The position numbers and the translations under genes were made by a program. The notes under the pieces are model-generated. The model was not told the DNA's origin. It searched no databases and worked only from the letters and a program-made list of their open reading frames with translations. Shown here piece by piece: positions 33,279 to 44,666 of a stretch of 64,000 bases of DNA (its first letter is position 1; each line of letters opens with the position of its first letter). Origin of the DNA: Tubulanus polymorphus (Eukaryota; Nemertea; Palaeonemertea; Tubulaniformes; Tubulanidae); the NCBI RefSeq assembly GCF_964204645.1, contig NC_134028.1, forward strand, positions 13,319,263 to 13,383,262, written 5' to 3'.

Positions 33279-33784
33279 TGTAACCGGCTGGTTGTTGTAG
33301 GCAGGCCGGCTGGGGAACTAGAATTTACACAAGCGGTACAGGATTCCATCCATCAGGAACAACAAGGCTTTTAAACCTTGTATGTACAATCTTTATTGCA
33401 TCCCGGAATGAGAATGATTATCATAACTATACATAGTCTTTATATACAGAATCATGAGTATAATGTGAGAACTAGGTGTCAGACAAGTTGTAGACATCAG
33501 GACTCAAAAACTAACACCTGGTGACATGTTTGAGAGACATAAATTAATTGATGATGAGCACTGACTAGAGCTAATTACTTTGAATACATATTGAGTAGTC
33601 TGCCATGTTGATTACGATAAAGCACATATTGATACTATATTCATAAGTTATATTACATTATTAATACTATAATTATTATTATTGAGCATTTCATGAAGTA
33701 AAAGATATGAAATATAATGAACCATTCGATATGACATTGTAGATATATATGATTATGAAATATGCTACTTATATCAGGGTGACA
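33279..33784 (+). mobile_element. Solo-LTR-like repeat, copy A
   Basis: Starts TGTAACCGG and ends GGGTGACA: the TG...CA ends and short inverted repeat are typical of LTRs. The same 500-bp unit recurs at 53940-55110, with collinear blocks such as AGGAACAACAAGGC, GAACTAGGTGTCAGACAAGT and GAGCACTGACTAGAGCTAA. No matching 4-6 bp duplication flanks it, so it may be a recombined or older copy. It has no coding content. Confidence 0.55.
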
Positions 33785-34092
33785 GAAGCACTTGAGGTTT
33801 TCAGTGTAGGCCACATCTCACATTGACTCGGCTCGCGGTCGGTTGTTTGGGAACACATCTGGTTGATACTAGTTTAACAGTTGACGAATTCGGAAAACTT
33901 TTTTCAAATGTCTTTGATAACATTTTAAACATAGTATTCTTCTTAATTACATTTTGCTGATGCATAGATGTTTTTTTATTGAAAATTGTTCCACTTATAA
34001 CGGATTTAAACATAAAAATCTTATTTTCAAAATATTCAACCTTGTCCGATTTTGACGAAATTCTGACACTGTCATCTTTACTCGACACATGA

Positions 34093-34214
34093 AGTAATAG
34101 GGATAATAGGGATTCAGGCCAAAGGTCGAAAGGTCGAAAAATAAATTCTCGCACACTCGGATTTATTTTTCGACCTTTCAACCTTTGACCTGAACCCCTA
34201 TTATCCCTATTACT
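34093..34214. repeat. Terminal palindrome of Polinton copy 2
   Basis: A 122-bp palindrome from AGTAATAGGGATAATAGG to its complement, the shortest of the set. The centre is AAATTCTCGCACACTCGGAT. Confidence 0.9.
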
Positions 34215-34287
34215 CTCAAAATATTCATATACATGAATATGAATAACTTCTAAAATCAATTTTAGTAAAAAAAATTTGATATTAAAA

Positions 34288-36229
34288 TGGAAGCAAATAA
34301 GAAGTACTACTGTCCAACATGTAAAATCAATATAGATAAATCTCAAAAAGCAAGACATAATAAAACTAAATCTCACTTAGAAAACAGATTAGACTTCGAA
34401 TATAAAGATGATATATTAGAAAATAAATTAGAGGAATTTGAAGGATGAAAAAGAGACATACAAATGTGATACATGTAATCAATCATTCAGTAACAAAAGA
34501 TATTATAAAGAACATTTAAAATCTAAAAGTCATATTAGAAATATCAATAATGATATTGTAGGTGAAGATTATTTTGATTTAGATAATGATAGGAAACAGA
34601 GAACAATTAAAAGAATAAAAAATAAAATAAACAATAAAAGACCATACATGGAAGATGTTAGAAATTATATTAATTCATTAGATAATAAAAATGAAGTAGA
34701 AATAACTGAAGCATTTAAAACTGATATTGGGCCAGCTGCTATCGAGTTTGAATTTCATAAAAGTAAAACATAAGAATAAAATAAAAAACATTTAGAAAAT
34801 ATGAAAAATATTATAAAAATAATTACTGATGTTGAATATCCTTAAATTAGTATATCCGCTTAAGTTAAATTTATAAAATCTGAAGATAAACCAATATATA
34901 ATATAAATTCTCATTCACAACATATCATTTCAAAACAACATATAGATGATAAATTAGATAAATGTTATAATGAAATAAAAACTAAAATAGAAGAGAAATA
35001 TTTTGAAGGATCTGGTTTAATATTTGATGAAATAATATTTATGACTTTACATGTTTATAACACAAAATATAATAAGTTAACTAAATCAAAACCAATAGAT
35101 GAAAATAATTTATCATATTATAAAGATGATAATATAAATGGATCAAGTTATATCAAATTACCATTTAAAACTAATGCTGTTATAAATGTACAAAATGAAG
35201 ATGATAAATGTTTTCTATGGTCAATAATTAGTTGCTTACATCCAGTTAAAGATAATAATCAACATACTTATAGATTAACAAATTATAAACAATTTGAAAA
35301 TAATTATAAGATAGATAATTATCCTGTTAGAATTAAAAATATCCCAAAAATAGAAAGAGATAATAATCTAAAGATAAATGTATTCGATTTAATCAAATTA
35401 CCAAAAAACAAAAGGCAATAAAATTGAACATTTTACATTAGAGCCTTTATATTTATCAAAAGATTATGATTCAAATGGTGTTATAGATATATTATATTAT
35501 GAAAATCATTATATGTGGATAAAACAAATCGATTTATTTTTTAGAACAGAAAATAATCACAATAAGATATATCTATGTAGAAAATGTTTACATAGATTCA
35601 GTAATGAAAGTGCATAATTGAATCATAAACAATTATGTGATAATCATGATTATTGTAAATTAGTTTTATCAAATGAAAAGGGTAAAATATTAGAATTTAA
35701 AAAATTTGTTATATATGGAGATTTTGAATCATTCAATAAAGAATTAACTGATCAAGATAGAAAAGAAATATATTATAAAAGAAAGAAATTAAATTCTAAT
35801 GAAAATGATGTAACTGATTATCCAGATCCTCAAATAACAAATACTATTAAAAAGATTCATCAATCAGCAGCAGCTTTTGCACAACCTTATGGAATATTTG
35901 AAATAACTGAAGTTTTAGAACATGAAAATAAAGATAAATTTGATTGGAAGAAAAGAATTCTAGATATTGCAGATGATTCAGATACTGGTTAATTTTTAGT
36001 TGTAGATTTAGAATATCCTGAATATATTGAATTTAAATCTAGAAATCTAGCATACTGCCCAGAACATAAAACTGTAACACATGAAGAATTGTCAAATTAC
36101 CAAAAAAGAATTAAACCTGAAAATCGTATTCATACAGAAAAGTTAATGGTAACTCAGGAAGATAAATATAATTATGTAGTACATTATAGAATTTTAAAAT
36201 TCTATTTGAATCAAGGAATGATTCTGAAA
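34288..36229 (+). pseudogene. Zinc-finger/DNA polymerase B, N-terminal part (copy 2)
   Basis: The ATG at 34288 starts the CPTC finger. A frameshift near 34440 splits the fingers. From 34438 one open frame runs from the second finger straight into the polymerase N-terminus, showing that the two are one gene in this family. Further stops lie at about 34771, 34845 and 35420. The first exonuclease motif is present (VIYGDFES, near 35720). A large in-gene deletion joins the exonuclease start to the region just after motif A at about 35880. The gene is then cut by HINE copy 2 at 36230. Confidence 0.88.
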
Positions 36230-38186
36230 CAAGAGCCCCAAGGGGCACAATGGCCAGCCTGTCAGATTTACGTTTTATAAATGATGTTATCTGTGGGTTA
36301 TATTTATCAATATACACTCCCTGCTCAATGTCATTTACATAGTACAATCGTGTGTTAACACAGACAGCAGGAGCGAATGTAATATAGAAATACTAAGTTA
36401 TTGTATTGTTCAACGCCCCTGGTGGCCATATACAAAAACCAATGAGCTCGAAACTCACCAAGATCATACACCATGTCATGAGCTACAACTTTCCAATTGA
36501 TTGTGGTAGCAAAATATGCATAGGTACGAATGTAATATAGAAATACTAAGTTATTGTATTGTTCAACGCCCCCTGGTGGCCATAAACAAAAACCAATGAG
36601 CTTGAAACTCACCTCAATCATAGAACATGTTATGAGCTACAACTTTCCAATTAATTATGGTAGCAAAATATGCTTAAGTATCAATATGATGTGGCAAAAC
36701 TTTTTTTCCACATACGAATGAGTACTGATGACCCCAAGATGGCCGCCAATTGCGTCATAATTGCCTGGTCAAAAATACCCCCTCGGATATAAAAGATCCC
36801 GTTCCAAAGAATACCCATTACAAATTGCAATGAAAAATGGCACACCATTAGAAAGCTACAGGACTCAGAATTCAGGCCAAAATTAACCTTTTTAGGGAAC
36901 AAAAAAGGTCACAGGACGGCCATCTTGAGTCCGATCGACCCAATTTGTCTCATGCCGATGGGCCCTTGGGGGATTCAAATATATACGAATGATCAAGGTT
37001 ATTGATAAAAGTGTCTTCAAAATTTCCCTCGAAAACTTCTAAAATGTGTAAAAAGTGCTGATTTTGGCGAACAACAATGGCTGCCAGTCGGCCATCTTGA
37101 ATCTGACAGGGCCAGTTTATGGCCTGAAGATGTGTCTAGGGTAGATACACGTATAAACCAAATATCAAGAAATTACCTTGAAGCGTCTTCAAAAATGTGG
37201 AACTCTCACGAACTATCTAGATGGTTATCTCTCGACTCAATAGCTTAAAGACCCATCTCAAAACAACTTTGTTCCATGCAGCATACCATTAACTCTCGGA
37301 AAGCGAATTGGATTTAACATTTTTTTTGGCAGAATAAAATTTGATTAATTTGCAATTCGAGCACATGGCTAATTAGCATATCAAGTTCATACACTCGATT
37401 TGGGAGAAGCAATTTTTTGCGAACCTTGCGCAATTGTCAAGGATGAATTTTCTGTAGAGCAAATAAAAATTCCTCCCAAACACCAAATCAACTAAAGATT
37501 TCATAAAAATCGATCTTGAAATACGATTTTAAATCTTAAAATAAAACCCGGAAGTAAAACAATAGACGATACCGCGGGTTCACGTGAACACCTGATTTCT
37601 GTAAACGAAATGTTGGTTGAGACAAAATTGTTCAGACGGTTTTAGGTGGTAATTAGTACGGAAACGTAACGACCGTGGTCGACTTATTCGATGAAATCAG
37701 GCCTATGTGATATCCAAATTTTGACTTTAAAAAAAAATTTTGGTAGTACGAATAGTGCAATCACAGCGCCGACGGCGACAGAGCCGTGTCAGAGATCGGC
37801 GGAGTGAAAATTGCGGAGGTGGACGAACACGAAGAAGTAGGCTATTGAGCTACTTGAATCGCGAAAACTCCTGGCGCGGCCCCGACGCTTTTCGTTGATT
37901 AAGTAATACAAATATCAAGCAATGGGTTTTCACTATCTACCGCCGGTGTTTACCGGATTTCAATATCACTCCAAAATTCAAAGAAACCTCGAAATATCGA
38001 ACCGCAACACTTTCGGTAGATATCAAAATTCTGCTCGCTACGATTCCGAGAATGGATTACGCTTAAATACGTGATTTGTTCGAATATGCCCTCACTTGGC
38101 AAGCAAAAGAGCCTTTTGTGTGGAAACCATGTCATTTAAATTCGCTCCATTTGTATAGTAATAGGCTCAGCCTACGGCTGGCCTAA
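36230..38186 (-). mobile_element. Helentron-like element (HINE), copy 2
   Basis: Same ends as copy 1 (CAAGAGCCCC ... GGCCTAA), inserted A|A inside polB without target duplication; copy 1's polB (around 21735) shows the uninterrupted A-run. This copy has an internal partial duplication (36371-36512 and 36526-36661) and lacks the SINE-like segment, deleted at about 38015. It is 1,957 bp. Confidence 0.75.
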
Positions 38187-38461
38187 AAAGTACATATATA
38201 TATTTCATTCAGTCAATCTAAATGGTTAGAAAAATATATAGATTTTAACACCAAACAGAGAACTAAAGCTAAAACTGATTTCGAGAAAGATTTTCTCAAA
38301 CTAATGAATAATGCATTCTATGGTAAGACTTGTGAAAATATCATTTTGGAGAAAAGCATATAGAAATCTTATATTTTGATACCGACAGTTACGTATTAAA
38401 GATAAAAACTAATAATATAACAGATGATTTAGAAACATTAAAACATCATTTTGATTTCAGT
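38187..38461 (+). pseudogene. DNA polymerase B, motif B-C part (copy 2)
   Basis: Resumes polB after the HINE: SQSKWLEKYIDF, motif B LMNNAFYGKT, then a deletion to motif C YFDTDS (about 38373). It breaks off inside the next block at 38461, where minor capsid sequence begins. Confidence 0.85.
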
Positions 38462-38820
38462 AACTAAATTGCTAGGAATTGCACCAGATACTGTTACAGG
38501 AAACATAGACGGTAATTCAAATATAATGCCTTTTACACACTTTTATATTTATTGCAATTTAATTGATCCTACAAAGACATTTGAAGCAACTAAAGATACA
38601 ATTTGTAATTCTAGTATATTAAATATTTTACCATTAAAAAATGTTAAACAATTTGGAACACAAATAAATTTAGCTAAATGATTTAGCTGAGAGTGATTTC
38701 AAACCATGCATTCCACATTTTAATAATTTTAGATTAGAAATAAGAAATCATCATGGTTACTTAATTGATTTAAATAATTTCCCTGTAATTTATGAATTAC
38801 TTATAAGATGTAAAGAGTAA
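38462..38820 (+). pseudogene. Minor capsid protein, C-terminal half (copy 2)
   Basis: Matches the C-terminal half of 19607-20369 of copy 1 (FTHFYIYC-like strand, FEATKDT, then FRLEIRNHHGYLIDL). The N-terminal half is deleted and the frame has one slip near 38680. The short open frame from 38451 starts in polB and is an artefact of the deletion junction. Confidence 0.78.
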
Positions 38821-38835
38821 TTTTTCACTATATAA

Positions 38836-39216
38836 ATGAATTTAACTGTTGGACCGAGTATATGTTATGGATTTGATTTTAAACGTGAGAAAGAAATGAA
38901 ATTCAACATTAATGATGTAATAAATCATATCAAAAATATTACATTTTTTTATGAAACAACATTTGATCATGAAACAAAAATAAATAAAGAAACTTTTAAT
39001 GTAGAAAAGATTACTGATTTAATTAGAGAGTCTTTAAGATTTTATGAATTAGATGAAGATTTTATTATTGATGATATTAGAAAAATTATAACTGAAATAT
39101 ATGAAAATCATAAAAGTAGTAATGAAATAAATGTTGAAATAATTATAACTAAGTTAACTAAATATTTTGAGATAGTAATTTTTTTTCTAAATAAATGGCG
39201 GATCAGAAGTGGATAA
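38836..39216 (+). pseudogene. Small conserved Polinton protein (copy 2 homologue of 19248-19589)
   Basis: Starts NLTVGPSICYGFDFK and is open through the position where copy 1 has a stop. Near the 3' end a slip in a T-run makes it read into the next gene. It has extra residues around 38940-38980 compared with copy 1. Confidence 0.7.
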
Positions 39217-39417
39217 TAAATGGGTTATATAATGGAGCATTATTATCAGTTGGAACTGTTGGTTATTCAATGGTATTAAAAAAAGTATTTAAAATGGGGA
39301 AGTATTAATGTTGATAAATTTGATATCAATGATATTTTGAAATTAACATCAACGGTAAATTTATCTAGTTTAACAATTAATTATTTAGAAAAACAAAAAT
39401 ATATTCCTCCTATATAA
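39195..39417 (+). pseudogene. Very small membrane protein (copy 2 homologue of 19047-19247)
   Basis: The ATG at 39195 begins ADQKWIINGLYNGALLSVGT. One extra G near 39297 shifts the frame, and the end is extended relative to copy 1. Confidence 0.7.
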
Positions 39418-39440
39418 ATGCAAAATTTTTTACTAAATAA

Positions 39441-39850
39441 ATGGCATCTGCAATTATAACTATTATAGGGTCGGCCGGCAATTGTTAACGCTTTAGCATT
39501 TACTGGTGGTGGGTAATTATTTAAACATATTGATAAAAATAGTTCATTAGCAGAACAAAGAAGACATAACTTAGCATTAGAGAAATATAATAAAGCAGCG
39601 GAAGAATATAGAGAAAAGAGACAAGACTATATGGATTATATTAATAAAGAATTATATAATCAGAAAATTACACATAGAGATTTTCAATCAGTGGAAGAAG
39701 CTAGGAGTTTATATAACCCAGTTACAAATCGTGAAAAATTACATTTATATAAACCTAAATTATCAGATTATTATACTCCAAGCAGTGAACAACAGAAATA
39801 TGAAATATGAAATAATTAGGATTTTAGGTGCTTATAAATTTACTAATTAG
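39441..39850 (+). pseudogene. Small membrane protein (copy 2 homologue of 18579-19001)
   Basis: Starts MASAIITIIG. It is broken by a slip near 39475 and a stop at about 39514. The RRHNLALEKYNKAAEEYR helix is clear; the C-terminal membrane segment is partly lost. Confidence 0.75.
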
Positions 39851-39869
39851 TAATTTCTTTTCTAAATAA

Positions 39870-40302
39870 ATGGATAATAAAATTGATAATGTTGATATTA
39901 TTCCATGATATAAATAAAACTAAATTAAAATCATATTTGGAAAAACAAATATTAGAATTTGAAAATGATTTAAAAATCAAAAAGAAAAAATATTTAAAAA
40001 GTAAAATCATATATTATTTTATAATTAGTAGTTCAGTTAGAATTAGTTCTGTAATAACATTTTTAGCATTATTCTCACCATTAACACCTTTAGCTATCTC
40101 AATTGGAGCTTTAGGTTTAAGTTCAAGTGTATTAACCGGCATAAGTTCAAAATTAAATATAAAAAGTTATAAAGAAAATATAAAATCTAATATAAATGAA
40201 ATTAATAAATTAAAAAATACATTAGATTATATAATAAGTTTAAATTGTAATATAACAGTTGAAGAACAAGATAAATTATCAAAAGAATTAATAAATTATT
40301 AA
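39870..40302 (+). pseudogene. Helical membrane-hairpin protein (copy 2 homologue of 18123-18557)
   Basis: The ATG at 39870 gives MDNKIDNVDII, then a one-base slip around 39905. From 39910 on the frame is open and closely matches copy 1, including PLTPLAISIGALGLSSSVLT and the C-terminal block. Confidence 0.75.
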
Positions 40303-40322
40303 TTTTTTTAATATATAAATAA

Positions 40323-41648
40323 ATGGTAGATAGTTTTCCAAAAGGTTTTCAATATAATAAATCAATTAAATATAATATTCCAGCAATAGATTTTAATAAA
40401 GATATTTCATATAGAAATGAAGTTTTTGAATTCATTAATTAATTTTATGTTACTGAAAGTAATAATTTTAATGCAAAGATGGAAAATATATTTCATGTAT
40501 ATTTGATCGATTTAAAAAAATTGAAAGATGAAAAACAATGGTTATTAAAATCTAACATGAAGTATTGGCAGAACCAATTAAATTTTGCAGTTTATTGTGC
40601 ATCAACAGGGTGTGGTATAAGTTGGAATGATCATTTAAATACGTTTATATAAAAGTTTACCATTAATATTATCACTTTTTAGATTTCATACATATTTTCA
40701 AAAAAATTAATATTAAATGAATTAGAGTGCCCTTTACCAGGTTCAAAATATTTTAATGAACCAAATAATAATATTAATTTTTTTAAGTTTTATAAAATAT
40801 GTAATGAATTTAATATTAATTCAAATAATGATTTTAGAGCAAAAATTGGTACAATGGGTGGATTAGGAATATTATATACTAAAGAATTTGGAAAAATAAT
40901 GACAAATACAGATATAAGAACACTAAAATGGAATGAATTACCAAAATATTATAATAATATACAACAACAAAATGATAATGGATGGATTAATTTTATTTTA
41001 GAATATAGTGAAGGTTTTACTAAAGCTGGAATACAGAGAATAAATCAATCTATTAGAACTTATTTCATATGTATTCTAGGTGCACAAGTTGAAACAAGGT
41101 CACCAATAGTTGGAAATGATAACACTTCATTTGATGCGCAGAAAAAATTTAAAGTTTTATTTGAAGATTCCATTCATAATGATAAAAATAGATCAATTCC
41201 AGAAAATATAGTAAGATATCAAAATTATTTAGATAAATCACATGTAAGATTAAACTATTGAACAGGCCCTAATCTATTAATTATTTCTGATGATCTAATA
41301 TTAAAGATGGGAAATATAATTGGTTATAATAATTTAATTAAGACTGCAACAATAAATAATAAGTTTGGATTAAATGATATAAATAAAAAGATTATTACTG
41401 CTCCAAAACTAATGGAAGGTGAAAAAATTAAAAAACATATTCAATCAACTGAAACTAAAACTAAGAATATTAAATTGGATATTGATTCAAAAATAAAATA
41501 TTACAAAACTACAGAAAATATAAAAACTGATATTATTCAACATGAAATAATTAAAAGTAATAATGATAATAAATCCCATGAAAATACCAAATTAGCTATA
41601 ACTTGTATAGGAATTGTAATTGGAGGAATATTATATTTTAGATTTTAA
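40323..41648 (+). pseudogene. Tail-anchored Polinton protein (copy 2 homologue of 16805-18106)
   Basis: Starts MVDSFPKGFQYNKSI. Multiple stops and slips (about 40440, 40650, 40690, 41260) break it, but EGFTKAGIQRINQSIRTY, ILGAQVETRSPIVG and the tail anchor LAITCIGIVIGGILYF are clear. The middle is more diverged from copy 1 than its ends. Confidence 0.8.
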
Positions 41649-41664
41649 TTTTTTTATTATATAA

Positions 41665-41857
41665 ATGGAAGAAGATATTCAAATGGATACTTTTGGTGAC
41701 ACCCCTGGTATAAGTGATGAACCACAACCTGATTTTAATGAAACTAATATTGATAATGATGATGGATTAGCATATAATACTAATTTAGGTGAAGATGATT
41801 CTAGTGAGCCTATATTATATGATTATGATGAATTTAAAGATGATACTGAAAGTGAAA
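41665..41857 (+). pseudogene. Acidic N-terminus of the coiled-coil protein, first copy
   Basis: MEEDIQMDTFGDTPGISDEP leads into FNETNIDNDDG, matching the acidic start of the gene at 15321-16788. It is cut at the duplication junction, so the coiled-coil and membrane parts are absent. Confidence 0.65.
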
Positions 41858-42377
41858 AATTTTATTTGAAGATTCCATTCATAATGATAAAAATAGATCA
41901 ATTCCAGAAAATATAGTTAGGTATCAAAATTATTTAGATAAATCACATGTAAGATTAAGATTAAATCATTGTATTGGACCTAATTTATTAATTATTTCTG
42001 ATGATTTAATATTAAAGATAATATAATATATAATAAGAAATATAATTGGTTATAATAATTTAATTAAGACTGCAACAATAAATAATTCATTTGGATTCAA
42101 TAAAAAGATAAATAAAAAGATTATTACTGCTCCAAAACTAATGGAAGGAAAAAAAATTAAAAAACATATTCAATCAACTGAAACTAAAACTAAGAATATC
42201 AAATTGGATAATGATTCTAAAATAAAAGATTACAATACATCAGAAAATATAAAAAGTGATATTATTCAGCATGAAATAATTAAAACTAATAATGATAATA
42301 AGTCACATGAAAATACTAAATTAGCTATAACTTGTATAGGAATTGTAATTGGAGGAATATTATATTTTAAATTTTAA
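41858..42377 (+). pseudogene. Duplicated C-terminus of the tail-anchored protein
   Basis: Second copy of 41157-41648, including the tail anchor. It has additional small insertions near 41955 and 42020. Confidence 0.75.
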
Positions 42378-42392
42378 TTTTTTATTATATAA

Positions 42393-42566
42393 ATGGAAGA
42401 AGATATTCCAATGGATACTTTTGGTGACAACCCCGGTAAAAGTGATGAACCCCAACCTGATTTTAATGAAACTAATATTGATAATGATGATGGATCAGCA
42501 TATAATAATAATTCAAATAATGATGAAGATGATTCTAGAGGGCCTATACTATATGATTATGATGAA
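42393..42566 (+). pseudogene. Acidic N-terminus of the coiled-coil protein, second copy
   Basis: MEEDIPMDTFGDNPGKSDEP, then FNETNIDNDDG. At about 42566 the sequence switches to minus-strand polB of another Polinton fragment. Confidence 0.65.
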
Positions 42567-43184
42567 TTTAATCCACATATAATGATTCACATATTATATT
42601 ATATCTATAACATCATTTGAATCATAATCTTTTGATCAGTATTCTTAAGGTTCTGTATAATGTTTAATATTATTACCTTTTGTTCTTGGTAATTTGACTA
42701 AATCAAATACATTTATCTTTATATTATTATCTCTTTCTATTTTTGGGATATTTTTTATTCTAACAGGATGATTATCTATCTTATAATTTTTTTCAAAAGG
42801 TTTATAATTTGATACTCTACAAATATTATCAGTTGCAGGATGTAAGCAACTAATTATTGACCATAGAAAACATTTATCATCTTCATTTTGTACATTTATA
42901 ACAGCTTTAGTTTTAAATGGTAATTTGATATAACTTGATCCATTAATATTATCATTGAATTTATATGTATTTCCTTTTAATCCTTCATATTCTAAGTGGA
43001 TAACTAATTTATCTCCATATTTGTTAGTAACTGAATCAATATTTGTAATTAAATATTTCTTATGAATTGTTAATTCTGTTAACTTCTTAAATTTATAATC
43101 TACAGATGTTACATTTGTAGTATCTTTTATTCTATCTAAAAATGATTTGTTGTTCTCACTGTGTACTTGTTTACTACTCTCCAT
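42567..43184 (-). pseudogene. Small Polinton protein fused to DNA polymerase B segment
   Basis: The frame starts MESSKQVHSENNKSFLDRIK, homologous to 20385-20737. After GLKGNTYKF it passes without a stop into polymerase N-terminal sequence (DNINGSSYIKLPFK, then DDKCFLWSIISCLHP). The last part near 42567-42650 is out of frame. The junction falls where both parents have a TACAAATT-like string, suggesting deletion between short matches. A biological fusion protein is less likely. Confidence 0.72.
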
Positions 43185-43243
43185 TTTAATAACATATTTT
43201 TTATTAAAATTGACTTTAGAAGTTATTAGATTAATATTTTAAG

Positions 43244-43392
43244 AGTAATAGGGAATATGTTGTTTGTGAAGATTAAAGGTTGAGAGGTTGAGTAAAAAAT
43301 GAAAAAAAAATTGGTGTGCGAGAATTCATTTTTCATTTTTTACTCACTCGACCTCTCAACCTTTGATCTAGAACAACTTATTCCCTATTACT
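43244..43392. repeat. Terminal palindrome of fragment 3b
   Basis: A 149-bp palindrome from AGTAATAGGGAATATG to its complement. The second half of the arm differs from the other Polinton ends (GAATATGTTGTT instead of GATAATAGG). Confidence 0.85.
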
Positions 43393-44102
43393 TATTTCTC
43401 TTCTATTTTACTTTTTATTTCATTATAACATTTATCTAATTTATCATCTATATGCTGTTTAGATGTAATATGTTGTGAATGGGAATTTATATTATATATT
43501 GGTTTATCTTCAGATTTTAAAAATTTAACTTTAGAAGATATACTAATTTTAGGGTATTCAACATCTGTAATTATTCTGATAATATTTTTCATATTTTCTT
43601 AATGTCTTTTATTTTTTTCTAATGTTTTACCTTTATGAAATTTAAATTCAATTGCAGCTGGTCCAATATCACTTTTAAATGCTTCAGTTATTTCAATATC
43701 TTTTTTATTATCTAATGAATTAATATAATATCTAACATTTTCCATGTATGGTCTTTTATTGTTTAATTTATTTTTTATTCTTTTAATTGTCTTCTGTTTC
43801 TTATCATTATCTTTATCAAAATAATCTTCACCTAAAATATCATTATTCATATTTCTAATATGACTTTTAGATTTTAAATGTTGTTCATAATATCTTTTGT
43901 AACTGAATGATTCATTACATGTATAACATTTATATATTTCTTTTTCATTCTGTAATTCATCTAATTTAGTTTCTCATATATCATCGTTATATTCTAATTT
44001 CAATTTTTTCTCTAAGTGATATTTAGTTTTATTGTGTCTTGCTTTTTGAGATTTATCTATATTGATTTTACATGTCGGGCAGTAGTACTTATTTGCTGCC
44101 AT
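43393..44102 (-). pseudogene. Zinc-finger/DNA polymerase B N-terminus (fragment 3a)
   Basis: The ATG at 44100-44102 starts the first finger. Slips and stops follow at about 43975 and 43600. The second finger to polymerase junction (RPYMENVRYY) is in one frame, as in copy 2. It is cut at 43392 by the end of fragment 3b. Confidence 0.85.
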
Positions 44103-44138
44103 TTTAATATCAAATTTTTTATTAAAATTGATTTTAAC

Positions 44139-44459
44139 TTATTCGAAATCTATTTCATGGTGCCCTTATTCATTCTTACCTGTATATATGAAATAGAAAT
44201 CACCAGAACATAATTCTTCTAAATCTTCACTTGATAATCTATGAAATCTATCTGGTAAATATGTTCTGAATTTATATTTATTTCCTTTTAATCCTTCATA
44301 TTCTAAGTGGATAACTAATTTATCTCCATATTTGTTAGTAACTGTATCAATATTTGTAATTAAATATTTCTTATGAATTGTTAATTCTGTTAACTTCTTA
44401 AATTTATAATCATCTTTAATTCTATTTAAGAATTCACTGTGTATTTGTTTACTCTCCAT
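44139..44459 (-). pseudogene. Small Polinton protein (homologue of 20385-20737)
   Basis: Starts MESKQIHSEFLNRIK, with a short deletion relative to its homologues. It reads through the position of the copy 1 stop, but a lysine codon near the end is now a stop (44166-44168), seven residues before the natural end. Confidence 0.7.
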
Positions 44460-44518
44460 TTTAGTAACATATTTTCTATTAAAATTGATTTTAGAAGTTA
44501 TTAGATGAATATTTTAAG

Positions 44519-44666
44519 AGTGATAGGGAATATGTTGTTTCATATCAAAGGTTGAAGGGGCGAGTGAGTAAAAAATGAAAAATAAATTCGAGCGTGCGAG
44601 AATTTTTTTATTTTCTTGAGCTTGACCCTTCGACCTTTGGTATGAAACAACATATTCCCTATTACT
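44519..44666. repeat. Terminal palindrome of fragment 3a
   Basis: A 148-bp palindrome from AGTGATAGGGAATATG to CATATTCCCTATTACT. The centre contains AAATTCGAGCGTGCGAGAAT, as in the scrap at 4433-4584. Confidence 0.85.

Larger units (their letters stand above)
34093..42566 (+). mobile_element. Polinton copy 2, decayed and truncated
   Basis: The element has the same family and gene order as copy 1 but opposite orientation. It starts with a terminal palindrome, then zinc-finger/polB (with a HINE inserted), the C-terminal half of the minor capsid gene, and the run of small proteins up to the acidic coiled-coil gene, where it ends abruptly at about 42566. The capsid, integrase and ATPase genes are missing. 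Between polB motif C and the minor capsid gene sequence is deleted at 38461/38462. No direct repeat matches the 6 bases before 34093 (ACATGA). Confidence 0.9.
41157..42566 (+). repeat. Tandem duplication of about 700 bp in Polinton copy 2
   Basis: Unit 1 (41157-41857) and unit 2 (41858-42566) both run from TTTTATTTGAAGATTCCATT through the tail-anchored protein C-terminus into the acidic N-terminus of the next gene. The units differ by small indels and scattered substitutions, so the event is not recent. Confidence 0.85.
42567..43392 (-). mobile_element. Polinton fragment 3b
   Basis: The end of a further Polinton copy: the terminal palindrome 43244-43392, then the small MESSKQ gene fused to polB sequence, truncated at the junction with copy 2. 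Its outer end sits inside the polB N-terminus of fragment 3a, so it looks like a nested insertion. Confidence 0.75.
43393..44666 (-). mobile_element. Polinton fragment 3a
   Basis: The order from the right end is: terminal palindrome (44519-44666), small MESKQ gene, then zinc-finger/polB. In copy 1 the MESKQ gene lies downstream of polB, so this is a rearranged end or a sub-family with a different order. No partner end or target duplication was found. Confidence 0.78.

Noticed and set aside
33279-33784. Typical solo LTR with 5-bp duplication
   Set aside because: The TG...CA ends fit, but no flanking duplication is present at either copy, so only an LTR-like call is kept.
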